Assembly: GCA_947646735.1 (NCBI GenBank) | Contig: CANTFK010000710.1 | Location: forward strand, 62,001-126,000 | Direction of reading: 5' to 3' | Length of the DNA: 64,000 nucleotides | Origin: Peronospora farinosa | Taxonomy: Eukaryota > Oomycota > Peronosporomycetes > Peronosporales > Peronosporaceae | Part shown: positions 20,110-31,084 of the stretch, piece after piece | Numbering within the stretch: position 1 is the first letter of the stretch | Layout: each line of letters starts with the position of its first letter | Translations under genes and position numbers: made by a program | Notes under the pieces: generated by a model | The model's database searches: none | Seen by the model: the letters and a program-made list of their open reading frames with translations, nothing else | Told to the model about the DNA's origin: nothing

Positions 20110-21291
20110 ATGGAATCAGCGGGTGATGAACGTCATCACGCAACGCGTGATGATTTCCGCCATTTGAGTGACCTCGAATGGAATGTGGTTCAGCGTATGG
20201 CTGAAACCATCGGCAACCCTGCCGTTGGTGCCATGTTGCTCTCTCTTACCGGAGACGACCAACATGCAACCATCGCCAAGTTCATACAACATGAGCTTGA
20301 CGAAGTTGTAAAGAAACTCACCTTGCTACAGGAGCAAGGTTCTCAACAGGTTGACCTGTTGAGAGAACAAGGCTCTCAACAAGCTGACTTGTTGATGCAG
20401 CAGGGTGCTCAACAGTCTGAACTGTTGAGACAACAGCAGGCTAGTGCTGTTGCTGTCGGGTCGACGTATACGTCGACCCGAGTTCTTGAAGATTGATGTC
20501 TCCAAGTATAAGGCAGTCGAAAGCGACTCCTTGTTAAGATGGTTCGTCGGACTCGACGATGCCATTGAGGCTCGTCGCATCGATGACGATGCGATGAAGG
20601 TCAAGTTCGCCATGTCGAACTTGGCAGGACGTGCCAAAGCTTGGGCCTTAGGGCTCAAACTGCACGACCCATACTTTTCCCAACGTATGACGTCTTCAAG
20701 GCGCGGCTCAAACACACGTTTGAACCGCCTTGCGCCGAATTCAGGGCTCGGGCTGAGCTCCTGGATTTGAAACAGGGTAAGCGTGATATACACGCTTACG
20801 CCCAACACGTACGATACCTCGTTAGCTGTATCGTACTGAACCCAATAGATGAACACACGCAGGTTACTGTGTTCATCAAGGGTCTGATAGATGGTCCTGT
20901 TAAGACCCACCTGTTCCGCTTGGACCTAGAATCGCTGGATCAAGCGATCGCTGCAGCGGAACAGGAGGACTTTAGCCTACAACAGGCTCACGTCCACTCG
21001 GGATCCTATCGTCCACCGAGACGACAGGAGGGCGGAGGTCCAGAACCAATGTACCTCTCCTATGTAGAGAGCGAGCGACCTCGCTCTCCAGGGTACAAGC
21101 GATTGCAAAAGTGCAATCGCTGTCAGAAGTTGGGCCACTACACTTATGAGTGTAGTGCCCCACGCCCAGTGTCTCGTAACACTGGGAGTGACAATAGACC
21201 ATCTGCCAAGAAGGGCCAGAGATGTGGGTCCCACGTTGCTGCAAAATCGCAACAACGTGGTGGACCATCAAAAAACGGTCGGGGTCAGTAG
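20110..21291 (+). pseudogene. gag: Ty3/Gypsy gag, frame-disrupted
   Basis: Encodes a retrotransposon capsid protein from the ATG at 20110. An N-terminal glutamine-rich coil with repeats of LLREQGSQQ leads into a gag domain (for example FAMSNLAGRAKAWALG and DLKQGKRDIHAYAQHVRYL) and one CCHC zinc knuckle, CNRCQKLGHYTYEC, near 21110-21155. The readable frame moves from frame 1 to frame 2 near 20450 and back to frame 1 near 20640-20690, so this copy is probably dead or mis-assembled at two points. Perfect local inverted repeats run through the whole coding region, including a 24 nt palindrome at 20457-20480. Confidence 0.85.
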
Positions 21292-22985
21292 GGGCGGAGC
21301 GCCCTACTGATCCAGCAACGTCAAGAGAGTTCGCGGGACTCTTGACGAAGGTTGCTCCCAACACACAGTCACTGTGTGTTGCCGCTCCCAGTGATATGGT
21401 ATCCCTCATCACCTTGAAGATCGAAGTGACAAAGAACATGTCACTTCGCGCCCTAGTTGATTGTGGGGCTTCGAACAACTTTGTTCGACGCCAATCGCTA
21501 GATGATCGTAGGCTCAAATATGTTGAGCGCGAGACCCCTCCAACGAGGATGACGGTGCGCCTTGCAACTGGCACATCCGTAACAGTAAAGAAATGTGTAG
21601 TGGGAGTTCACTACACGCTTGAAGGCAAAAAGTACGATGATGATTTCATCGTACTTGATCTGGATGACAAATTTGATGTCATCCTAGGATTACCATGGCT
21701 CAGAAGGTACGAGCCATGTGTCAGCTGGCAGCATCGAACCGTGAAGATGCCTGCCGCTTGTTCATCAGATGGCCATCTGATGAACGTCTTGGAGCGTTCA
21801 CAATCGTTTGAGTGTACTAAGAGTGAGTGCGATGGCCTCACTTGTGGTTCGGTCGCTGGCACGACTGCACAAGAACTCAACGTGACAAACAGTCACGCTG
21901 TGGAGCAAGCTGCCGGCGGTTGTGCACAAGCACAGTCAGCGCCGAAGGTCCACCACTCGAATAAGTCGAGTGGACCGGGAAATGAATGCTCGCCTGGAAG
22001 GCAGCATTCACCGAAGAGTAAACCGGTTGCCCAGAAGCGGCAACACAGTAATCCTAGATCAACTGGAGAGTTGATCGTAGAGGATCTCGCTGTGGTTGCG
22101 CCACCAAAGCTAGAGGAAGTCGATGGAATAATTCCATCGAAACTGCGGGAATAAGTCCCCAGGAAACAATCACTGAGGGAATAAATCCCCAGTGCCCTGA
22201 GGGAATAAGTCCCAGGAAGTAACCGAGACGTTGAACGTCTTGGTTAATGACGGATCAAACGTAGGCGCTTATACGCTTGATCTGATCGCGCCTCCGAAGT
22301 TAACTTCAAAGATAACTCAGTTGCCTACGCTAGAACCTAAAAGGTTTTTGCGTGATCTGCGTAGTGGCAAAGTCAAGCAGATCTGTGTGCTCGTCGCAGA
22401 GGACGAGTACATGACTGACATTCGGTCAGCAACAGTTTTTGCCGAGAACGAACGGGTTCTCAGCAGCTCATCAATGGACGAGAGTGTCCTTGATGAAAAG
22501 ACTCGGATTGAGCGATATACATCGCAATCCTGGGAGTCGCTGAAGTCAAATTCGTTGTACAATGATTTGGTCGAATTCAAGGATTTATTCCTTGAATCCG
22601 TTCCGTGCTAGTTGCCTAAGGATAAAGGTACTCGACACGAGATCGACCTTGTTCCTGGCACAAAATATTGTGTCATGAAGCAGTGTCCACTGCCTCGGGA
22701 ACAGGTCGAGGCTATCGACAAGTTCTTTGCCGATCGCCTAGCAGCGGGCCATGTGAGGGAGTCAACTTCACCTCACAGCTCTCCGACCTTCTGTGTGCGC
22801 AAGGCCACAGGAGGGTGGCGGATAGTGCACGCGTTCAATAAGTTAAACAATGCAACGATATCGATGCAAACGCCGATACCTAGAAAGGACGTAATCATAG
22901 ATGGTATGTCTAAGAGTACCATATTTTCGTCCATGGATCTGATGGAAGGTTTCTATCAGATCCTAATGCGTGAACGGGACATCTT
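21222..22985 (+). pseudogene. pol: Ty3/Gypsy pol fragment: aspartic protease and start of reverse transcriptase
   Basis: Overlaps the 3' end of gag in another frame. The retropepsin-like active site reads ALVDCGASNNFVRR, with Cys where Ser/Thr is usual. The frame then breaks at three GGGAATAA-type repeats (22147-22213), resumes at about 22231, meets a TAG at 22609-22611 and continues into reverse transcriptase (HEIDLVPGTKYCVMKQCPLP, GGWRIVHAFNKLN, TPIPRKD, FSSMDLMEGFYQILM). RT sequence ends abruptly near 22985 before the YxDD catalytic box, so the element is truncated. It carries the same dense perfect hairpins as gag and the leader. Confidence 0.85.
22147..22213 (+). repeat. Three short direct repeats that break the Gypsy pol frame
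   Basis: A unit close to GGGAATAAGTCCCCAGG occurs three times, with starts near 22147, 22178 and 22201. Each unit is itself an inverted repeat (GGGA...TCCC) and contributes in-frame stop codons between the protease and RT parts. Confidence 0.75.
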
Positions 22986-23187
22986 GTACACAGAACCCAT
23001 TAGGTGAGGCCACCAAAATTTCTTAGACACTTGTAAAAATGTCTTTTTACGGCCAGATGCCACTAAAGGGCGCATCATGGAACTCGTGAAGAATTCATCA
23101 GCTTTAGATCTGTGTCATGGGGGACATAGATACTTAAGGTATCACAAACTGATAGATGATGCCATAAAGGCCATCACTGTACTTAGC

Positions 23188-24075
23188 TTAGCTTTCAGGT
23201 GCGACGAACGGGTAACCTTTCGTCCACCAAAGTGATCGAACAGCAGGCGACAATGTTCGTCCTGACTGTAGCACTCCTTTTATATCGGATTCCAAAGAAC
23301 TCTTCACATGGTAGACCGTCATAAATGTTAGTGTTGACAACAAAACTTGTTTCCTTAGCACTAGACATACTTCTTGATGTCTTGCCTCGATGTCTGGTCT
23401 GTGCGGTAACGCCTCAGCCAAGACATTCGTCTTACCCGGCTTGTATTCAACTGTAAAAACGATTTCGAAGCAGAATGTAAGCCACCTCGCTATTCTAGGC
23501 GAGAGGTGCGGTGATCTCAATAGTGGTCCGTATTGATGTGTTACCCGTCTATAACCACAAATGGTTTGGATGCCCAAGAGGTGCACTTGAAAAGATCATA
23601 CTTAATCGAGAGTTGCTCCATATAATGCAGACATGTAATTCTGCGATGCAGCTATCAAGAACTGGTACCAGTCGGAGATGACAATTTCAACTTTGTCGTC
23701 TTTCTTATGCATAATACCGCTGCCGATTGCAAAATTGATTGCAACACATCCGACGCTAAAGGGCTTATCCGCGTCTGGCAATGCCAAGATTGGTGCCTTT
23801 ACAAGAAATTGCTTCATTGACGTGAAAGCATCATTTTAAGTCTCAGACCAAATCCATTCTGCACCCCTTATTAAAAGTTTAGACAATGGCATAGTACTTT
23901 CTGCATAATTTTTGCTGTACTTATGCAAGTAAGTAGCGAGCCTAAGGAGTTGGTGCAGGTCCTTCACGTGTCGTGGGACTGGCCACTTCTTGATAGCCTT
24001 AACCTTTTCTAGGTCTGCTCATACACCGTGTGTACCCACTATGCAGCCGATTACAGATATTTCAGGTAACCTATG
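23188..24075 (-). pseudogene. Decayed Gypsy pol fragment (RT thumb and RNase H), opposite strand
   Basis: On the minus strand conceptual pieces typical of Gypsy pol appear in order, with frameshifts and stops: an RT tail (around 24070-23900), then FLVKAPILALPDADKPFSVG and ALYGATLD (23817-23605), and a following FEIVFTVEYKPGKTNVLAEA segment (23460-23400) of the RNase H end. It lies tail to tail with the truncated element on the plus strand. It does not show the dense perfect hairpins of that element. Confidence 0.7.
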
Positions 24076-24518
24076 ACTAGAAAATTACACATGAGTCTGA
24101 GTAGGGTAATGGCGTTTACCCACGACTAAGACTCGTTCAAATTTCATAACCTACGACTTCGACTCATACCCGCGGGTACTTATCCATGTTTGCCCGCGCG
24201 ATTAACATATAGATTTAAGGAGTAGCAGATAATGCTGATTTTCTTAATACCCAGTAAAAGTGCCCAGCACAGAACTGTTTGCATCATGTGACGGGATTAA
24301 ACTAACTAACAATGACCATTAAGTTATGGACAAATTTTGGCTGTCTTTAATCAAAAATATGTGGGTCAGATATAAAGTGATGGGTGACACAATTAACATC
24401 TTTTTCTAGTGTGTTGATTAAGGAAGAAAAGAGGTGAAGGGTTGTGAAGTCAGATGTATCTGATGTATTTTCGGAAAATTTGGTACATGCACCCATGAGT
24501 AAGTTGTTGGGTACCGCC

Positions 24519-24559
24519 AATTACCCATACCGAACACATGAGTCTGGGTATGGGTAATT
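24519..24559. repeat. Perfect 13 bp inverted repeat with 15 nt loop
   Basis: AATTACCCATACC at 24519-24531 is the exact reverse complement of 24547-24559. A related motif (ACACATGAGTCTG followed by GGGTAA) occurs near 24087-24110, so this may be part of a small dispersed repeat. Confidence 0.75.
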
Positions 24560-24612
24560 ACTTACCCCCTGAGTTTTAGTCTGTGTACATGGTCTACCTA
24601 TGACGCACTTTT

Positions 24613-24735
24613 GCAAGATAAAGTAAATTGGGCTTTGCACTAGCGTCATTTAGACGCTTTGTTTCAGAGTCTGGGGGACATCATCCAGACTCTGCAACAC
24701 AGCGTCTAAATGACGCTTGTGCAACTTTATTTTGC
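24613..24735. repeat. Long foldback hairpin (about 50 bp stem, 9-10 nt loop)
   Basis: The left arm (24613-24674) and right arm (24684-24735) are reverse complements with few mismatches. The inner stem of about 40 bp contains the block GCGTCATTTAGACGC and closes on AGAGTCTGG/CCAGACTCT. The left arm has about 10 extra bases near 24625-24635. No coding capacity. It could be a small foldback transposable element or a hairpin RNA locus. Confidence 0.8.
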
Positions 24736-24910
24736 TCATCTCGGTCCTACTATGAACGAATACATCGTCAAAATAATGGGGCGCGTGGGAACGGCGCTGA
24801 CGCATCACGTGAGATACCACTCGATTGAATGTTGCCGGTGCGTTTTTTAACTTGTGGCATCATAAGCCAATCCCACAACATATTGATTGAGGCACATATT
24901 GCCGTATTGG

Positions 24911-25207
24911 CTATCTCATGAGAATCAGATAGATAGCTATCCTTTGATACAACGCGGATAAGATAGTTGACGTCATCATTGAGTTCAATAGTACATTTTT
25001 CCGCGGGATCGGAGTTTGCACCGTATTGGTGGCCGTGTTCATCTTGTTATTAGTACAAACCGCGCCATTACCCTGTGACTTTACGCACACAGAAACTCGG
25101 GCTCTAAACAGTTGCCTCTTTAATCTCTCGGGCTGGCTTGTACGTCTCAACGCTTTTCCTTCTACAAACCACCGTACAGACTCTTTAAGGGTGCTTATGC
25201 GATCCAA
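24911..25207 (-). pseudogene. Decayed Gypsy reverse transcriptase fragment
   Basis: The minus-strand translation contains NTVQTPIPRKNVLLNSMMTS followed by a YLILMR remnant, clearly related to TPIPRKD...GFYQILMR in the plus-strand Gypsy copy at 22870-22975. Catalytic sequence is missing and the piece is short. It is a relic, in opposite orientation to the main element. Confidence 0.65.
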
Positions 25208-26699
25208 GCTTCTTCGCAGTCATCAGTCCAAGCGTGATTTTGCTCCCCTTGACGTACTCGTCAATGTTTGAGAGGGTCTGTGAAGCTTGGAGTTATTATC
25301 AGTTGACGACATGCCAGGATGACTTTTCCAGAAACACGCCACGCATGTACCTGCACCAAAATGCGTAGCTGTCTCCATCTGAATTATCAATGGAAAGACT
25401 GGTCGAAGCGTTGCTTAACGACATTGCGCTTTGGCTCATTACCTGATGTAACTAGAGTGGTGGAGCAAGAAGAGATCCGAAAGGTATTAATATTTCGAAG
25501 CTTACTTTTCTTCTTAATGATGTATATGTGGACGTAATATAAACCATGACATCAGTTTGATAAACTTACTTGTTCTAAGTGATTACTGGAAGAACTATGG
25601 CGCAAACACTAAGTCCTAATGCTCGTACCTTATGCGCGTATTTCTCGAGTATTTGAGCATAGCTATTGAAAGAGGCATCAGTTGCCTTGCATCGTGCCAA
25701 TTGGGTTAGGCACACAAATGTGACTCACTCTAATGTATGTAATATACATCAGCGGTATTTATGTTCGAGAGAACGACGACCAGTTGGTACAAGGCGTCAC
25801 TGTGACGTCACGGATGGACGTCGTTAAGCGAGCTTTAATATATATATGCTCGCACGTAAGGATGAGCATCTAAAGAAATGTCATCTACTCATTGCATATT
25901 AGCTAACTTTTCTCTATCAAATGTAAATTACTCTCAAACTTTCTGACTTCCGTCCACAGTGATCACGAAAAGCAATAAACTTCTATCGTGGATAATTTAG
26001 AATTAAGCTCCCATTTTTGACAAAATAGTCGCTTCGGCGAACCAACTTCCTCCTGCAGCACGAGAGAAGATGGTCTAACGGATTCCTCGGTTGTGCTAGA
26101 AGATGTGTGCTTGTAGCACGTGGCAGCTTAATCGCCTGTTACACTTGGTAGCGCTGGTACTTCTTCCCACAACCAGTCTCTCTGAGCGTGTGCGCGAAGA
26201 TAAGCCTCAATATCGATTGGGATCAATTTCCTCATCTCTCTATAAAATTAATAAAATAGTTGTTAAAAAATTCACAACATCATCGGGATTAGCTGATCAT
26301 TAATCTCAGAGAGTTATACATAAGGCCAATGCCAATGTCTTGCGGTGTGCCTCTTTAAAAAACATGTGTCTAAGTTGAAGACAGCGGATGTCCGCGTCCG
26401 AGGCACACAGCCATGCTGCGGATGAATACATTACAAATACTCAGGATGAGCTTCTGCGTTAGCAGACTCGAAATGAGACTTTTAACAGACTTGTCGGGAC
26501 GCTCTCTACCTGGTCCAACAAACTGACGCCTATTTAGATAGAACCTCCCGAATCTCGATGGGATTGAAGCGCACACATTTGTCCACTAAATGCTAGCCGT
26601 GGAGCGATGTGATGTGGTGCAGCTTATTAAAGACGACACCAGGATGGTATGTCTAATTTGCATGGCAAAGCCTCAAAATAGGCTTACTCTGTGCTTATG
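25208..26699. other. AT-rich region without a recognised gene
   Basis: About 1.5 kb inside the transposon island. Only short reading frames are present and none carries a motif I recognise. It is probably decayed repeat sequence, but I cannot assign it. Confidence 0.45.
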
Positions 26700-27190
26700 G
26701 TAGACGCAAAAGCGTTTTCTTGATGAGCGAGTTTAAAACAAAGATTCGCGCCATGTATCAGCGACCTAATAGAGAAGCGTTTCTGCAAGCGCGAGACAGA
26801 CGAAACGATCTCGGCAAGAAAATGTGCAGGAGATTCGTTCACTGTCAGCATTCATTACCGTTGGTCCGATACCGGAACATCTACTTTCATGAATGGACTG
26901 CGGCACGACCCATTGCAACAGGCCGCTATCGACCATAAGCTTTGATACGATGCGCCTTTATAAAAGATGCCAGCTAGGATGAAAAAGAAAGTTGATACTG
27001 CCTTAGTGGAGGAGCAATTTCACAACCGTGCTTCGGCAACAGCTTCTTATAAACCGGCGGCTGAGAAGGCAGATGTTGCATTAATGAAGTAAAGCAGTGT
27101 AGACGTAATTGTAAAGAGAAGTTCACGGTGTTAGGAAGGGAGAGTCCGTATGACCTCAGCCTAGGTATGCATTGGTGGCCAAACACCAAC
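26700..27190 (+). pseudogene. Gypsy gag fragment
   Basis: FKTKIRAMYQRPNREAFLQA (about 26725-26800), followed after a frame change by QEIRSLSAFITVGPIPEHLL, is typical of oomycete Gypsy gag. Stops and shifts show decay. It lies in the plus orientation and probably belongs with the protease/RT remnants at 27.2-28.2 kb. Confidence 0.6.
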
Positions 27191-27239
27191 CATTGATAGA
27201 CTGACGTACAAGAACAGTCGCTAACTCTATGCAGGATTT

Positions 27240-28242
27240 TGGAAAGGGTATGCTCATGCTACAGGCCTATGTGACTGATACTGTGTCCAACACAGTGGGA
27301 GGTTGTGCTGATCATATGTCAATCGGCACCAGGTACTACCTAGCTCATTGAGCCTGGTGTAGTTGAAAGTGTCCTGACAGGAAGTCAGGTGACACAAGGT
27401 CCTACCCAGCTCGAGGAGACTGGTGTAGTGAATGGGAAGATTACAAGTAGTCATACATCCAATGGTCCTGCACAGATCATAGATTATGTGGCAATTGATG
27501 GCGAGATGAAAGGATGTCAAGCGTCGCAATCGGCACAGAGCTTATAGCATGGTGCGGTTGGGAGGAGTGCGCTAGCTGCGACAACAACGACACCCACTTC
27601 CAGATCAGCAGTCGTGATGACTCGAAGAACGAGCACCAGACGCATAAAAACGATCAAAGGCACGTCGAGAAAAGTAACCCTTCGATCAGTCTTGGTCCAA
27701 GAGGACGGACCTGCGAGCGATTTGTTCGAGTCCGTCTAAGACAAGATGTCGGAGGCATCCTCAGTTGAGGTGCTCCAACTTGTCTTGGCATCCGCCGAGG
27801 AGATAGCAAATCTATAGGAGATGACGTGGGATCTGTTCCTGTCCAAAATAAAGGAAGGAAAGATCCACGAGATAGTCAAACCAGTTCCAGAAGAGAACGT
27901 GGTGGACTGTTGCTCTTCATCCACAATGGACTAGAGCGTCTTGGAGACCGACAAGAAGAAATGGTTCTCTGCTCAAGGCTGGGAAGCCTTGAAGGACAGC
28001 CCGTTCTATGATATTCTGTGGAAACACCGTGATGTGTTCCAGCAGAAGTGCAGAGCCGCCTACCGGCCGATAGGGGAATCAGTCACGAGATTGACTTGGA
28101 GCCTGGCACCAAGTATTGTGTGACCAGACAATGGCCGTTACCAAAGGAACATGTCGATTACATCGATGAGTTCCTCGACAAGCAATCAAGGCGGGATATG
28201 GTAAGAGCGAGTCGCCTCACTCAACATAAGATGGCGAAATGA
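27240..28242 (+). pseudogene. Gypsy pol fragment reaching the start of RT
   Basis: The end of this stretch reads HEIDLEPGTKYCVTRQWPLP (about 28085-28145), matching the RT entry block of the element at 22.6 kb. Upstream is a degenerate protease-RT linker. Around 27330-27430 there is an imperfect duplication (TACCTAGCTC... and TACCCAGCTC..., each followed by CTGGTGTAGT). RT is cut off where Copia sequence begins. Confidence 0.65.
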
Positions 28243-28249
28243 GGAAACG

Positions 28250-29620
28250 TTCTGCATCACTTCAATGAAGTTATGAACATCGGCGCCAAGATGGAGGACC
28301 AAGACATTGCGATTTGCTTCATGCTAGGTCTTCCAGAGATATTTAAAATGCGGTTTAGAACTTGGAGATGAGCAATGCAGAGCTGAGCACTCAAGATGTG
28401 GTCAAGGTGCTTAAAAAGCGAACACATTAAGCGAAAAGGCGAGGAGATGATAATGACAACGACGACGGTGAGAACTGTAGATACGACAAAGGCATTTAGT
28501 ACCCAACGTGATCCTTATCAGTGGCAAAGTAGGGCACACGGTGGGTCGTTGCTGGACAAAGCTAAAAGATGAAAGTAGAGGAGCCCGATGCGGTGGCAAT
28601 GGACGTGGACGCGGGTCAAACAATGTCCAGCGGAGACAATATGATGAAGGAAGAAGCTACGATCGAGTGGCGTTTGTATCATCGTTGGGCGGTGCAATTC
28701 CAATGAGCAAGGGCGTACCTGGGATCTGGGCCGTGGACAGTGGCGCAAGGCACCACATTTGCCATGACAAGTCCAAGTTTGCAAATTTTAATCGTATCGC
28801 AATGATGGAGGGATTCTGGTAGCTGATGGCAACAAGGCAGCTATCAAGGGTATTGGGACCATCGTGGAATTAGTGGTTGTTCCGAACGGCGAGGAGCGCG
28901 ATATTGGGATCAAGAAAGCGCTCTATTTGCCGAACATGATCAACAATCTGCTCTCTTCCCGCAGATCAACAAGCATGGCAAGTTCCCAATGGTATGTGAC
29001 GGGGCTGCGATGTGCGTAGCTCACAAGGTACCAAAAGAAGTGGTGTCAACGGCGTATTTTATGGATGAACTCTACTGGCTTCTCACTTCACAGCGATCAA
29101 TGAATTTGACGACAAGTGGCATCGATGTTATTCTGCACACGCGAATGGGACATGCTCTAGTCGAGGAACTTCGCAAGATAGTCGACAAAAAAATGATAAA
29201 GGATGCGAAGGAACCTTCCAAGTCGAATAGACAAGGCATGTGTCGAGGCTGTCAGCAAGGGAAGACGCTTCAAACCCCATTACCAAATAAACGCGCCAAG
29301 CGTCAATACAGCATCTTCAAGCTGCTGCATTTTTATATCTGCAAGACCTATGGAGGCCACTCGCTGGGTGACAGCAAATATCTACTGCTGATAGCGGATG
29401 AAACCAGCGGATGCATGAAACGTTTTTGCCTGCGCTCCAAGTCGGAGAGCAAATACTGTGTCAAGAAGTATATATGATGGTGCAGACGCAGTTTATCGTA
29501 AGGGTCAAGTTTGTGTGGCATGATGGAGCTTGTGGGTTTGCAGCCAACTCATTCAAGGCCTTCTACGAAAACGAAGGCGTTGAGCAACCAAAACAATTAT
29601 ATATGCACATAAGATCAATG
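28250..29620 (+). pseudogene. Ty1/Copia gag-protease-integrase fragment
   Basis: In order on the plus strand: a gag CCHC-like segment (GKVGHTVGRCW, about 28517-28550), a protease with IWAVDSGARHHICHD (about 28725-28770), a gag-pre-integrase block (ILHTRMGHALVEELRK and CRGCQQGKT), and an integrase core piece (KYLLLIADETSGCMKRFCLR). Several frame changes separate them and no RT or RNase H follows, so it is a truncated relic. The neighbours on both sides are Gypsy pieces, implying nesting or deletion. Confidence 0.75.
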
Positions 29621-29639
29621 GAACTGATGAGCGCTCCAT

Positions 29640-30300
29640 CCGGACTATCGTCACAATTGTCCGCAGCACACCAAGCTGGGGTAGCAAGCTTCACATGCCA
29701 ACAACCGATCATCCCCAGACCAATGGTCAGAAAAAACGAGCCAATCGATTCGTAGCGGATGTATTTTGAACGGCAGCGACTCCTGAAGAATGGAGCAAGC
29801 AATTTTCCTTCGTAGAGTTGGCTATCAATAAGAGTGTCCACGCTTGAGAAACCGTTAATATAAACGGAATGCGCTATCCTCGGTCGCCAGTCTCGTTTGT
29901 GCGCAGCCCAAGTCTGTCAGTAGGGGCATCCCCTCACTACGCTCGGAGCGACTGCGAAAGAGGGCCATAATTTCCCTAGTACCCCTGACAGCATAGCAGT
30001 GGTCATGCTGCAGTGCGTAGTCACGGCAAGAAATGCCTCTTCTCTTTGATGTAACGTAATATTGTTATCCAACAAGACCGACATCATTGGTGAGATAGGT
30101 GCTAAAGGCTTAAGCGAGGCTCACTGCTTTGTAGATTAGCGATTAGCCATCACACGAACAGTCCATGACGCAATGGCAAGCGCACAGGAAAAGCAAAAAC
30201 AATATGCGGACCAACATGATAACAAAAACAATGAGCACTTGACTGTGGGGGAAATAGTCCTATATCTGCAACCCTGCCTAAAATTGGAACCTGTGTACAG
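29640..30300 (+). pseudogene. Gypsy integrase C-terminal fragment
   Basis: Shifted frames read LHMPTTDHPQTNGQKKRANR (about 29690-29750), EEWSKQFSFVELAINKSVHA (about 29785-29845), NGMRYPRSPVSF and later AQEKQKQYADQHDNKNNEH (about 30180-30237), the usual order at the end of Gypsy integrase. Stops and shifts are frequent. It directly follows the Copia relic. Confidence 0.7.
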
Positions 30301-30809
30301 TACAACTTGGTAGTAATATTAAACTAATTCCCTAATTCATTGGGCCGTTTACTAGGTTCTAGACTACTTATACGCATCGGTATAGCGAGACCGATGGTGA
30401 CGTCGACTGTGAGTCGAGCGTCGGTGTTGAGAAGGTGACGGGGAAGGCGAACGGCTCCCTGTCGACGAGTAAACGTCGCATGGCAGAGTACTCGGAGAGC
30501 GAGGAGGACCCCGCGTGTGACGCAAGTCTCTCGTCACTAACCGTTGTAACAGGTCCAAACGAAGTTTTAGCCTGGCGATCCTTCGCTCGCACATTCTGCA
30601 GATCCGAAGTCATCGTGAGATAATCAATTCGTCAGTCGACGGCAGCGCTGTGCATCTACGTCTGGACAGCAGCAGGGTAGGCAGCCGCGAGCAGGTGGGC
30701 GTAATCGTCGCTCCTATCGGGCGCCACCTACGTTGATGAATGCGGCTGGAGCCAAATCTTCCTTGATACAAGGTTGCTGTACCACTGCTATGCGAAGCAG
30801 TAGTTTCAG

Positions 30810-30955
30810 ATCCTTTTCCAATGGAAAGAGTACGCGAAGAAACTCGACTCTTGGAAGCTGGTTGACGCGTTGCGCGCCGACGTACCTGGGCTGGTGTCTG
30901 CTTACGAGTATAAGTACCAGCTGCAGCCACTCCGCTATGTCCATACGGTAGCAGG
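30810..30955 (+). pseudogene. Gypsy integrase chromodomain remnant
   Basis: A short segment reads WKEYAKKLDSWKLVDALRAD followed by VPGLVSAYEYKYQ, resembling the C-terminal chromodomain of oomycete Gypsy integrases. About 50 bp further on (31007-31075) a degraded TFLRQRPLPKEQCEVIDHL, an RT-entry-like motif, appears, so another element begins there. Both are fragments. Confidence 0.45.
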
Positions 30956-31084
30956 GGCGGAGTGACGAGGAGGGGCATAGGGTACTTTACCGCCCGATAC
31001 CTGATTCCTGAAACCAATACTACGTTTTTACGGCAGAGGCCTCTGCCAAAAGAACAATGTGAGGTCATTGACCATCTTTAGTGC

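Noticed and set aside
20342..20480. Regular repeats in gag as a CRISPR-like array
   Set aside because: Units are imperfect, code for a protein repeat, lack unique spacers of constant length, and the organism is eukaryotic.
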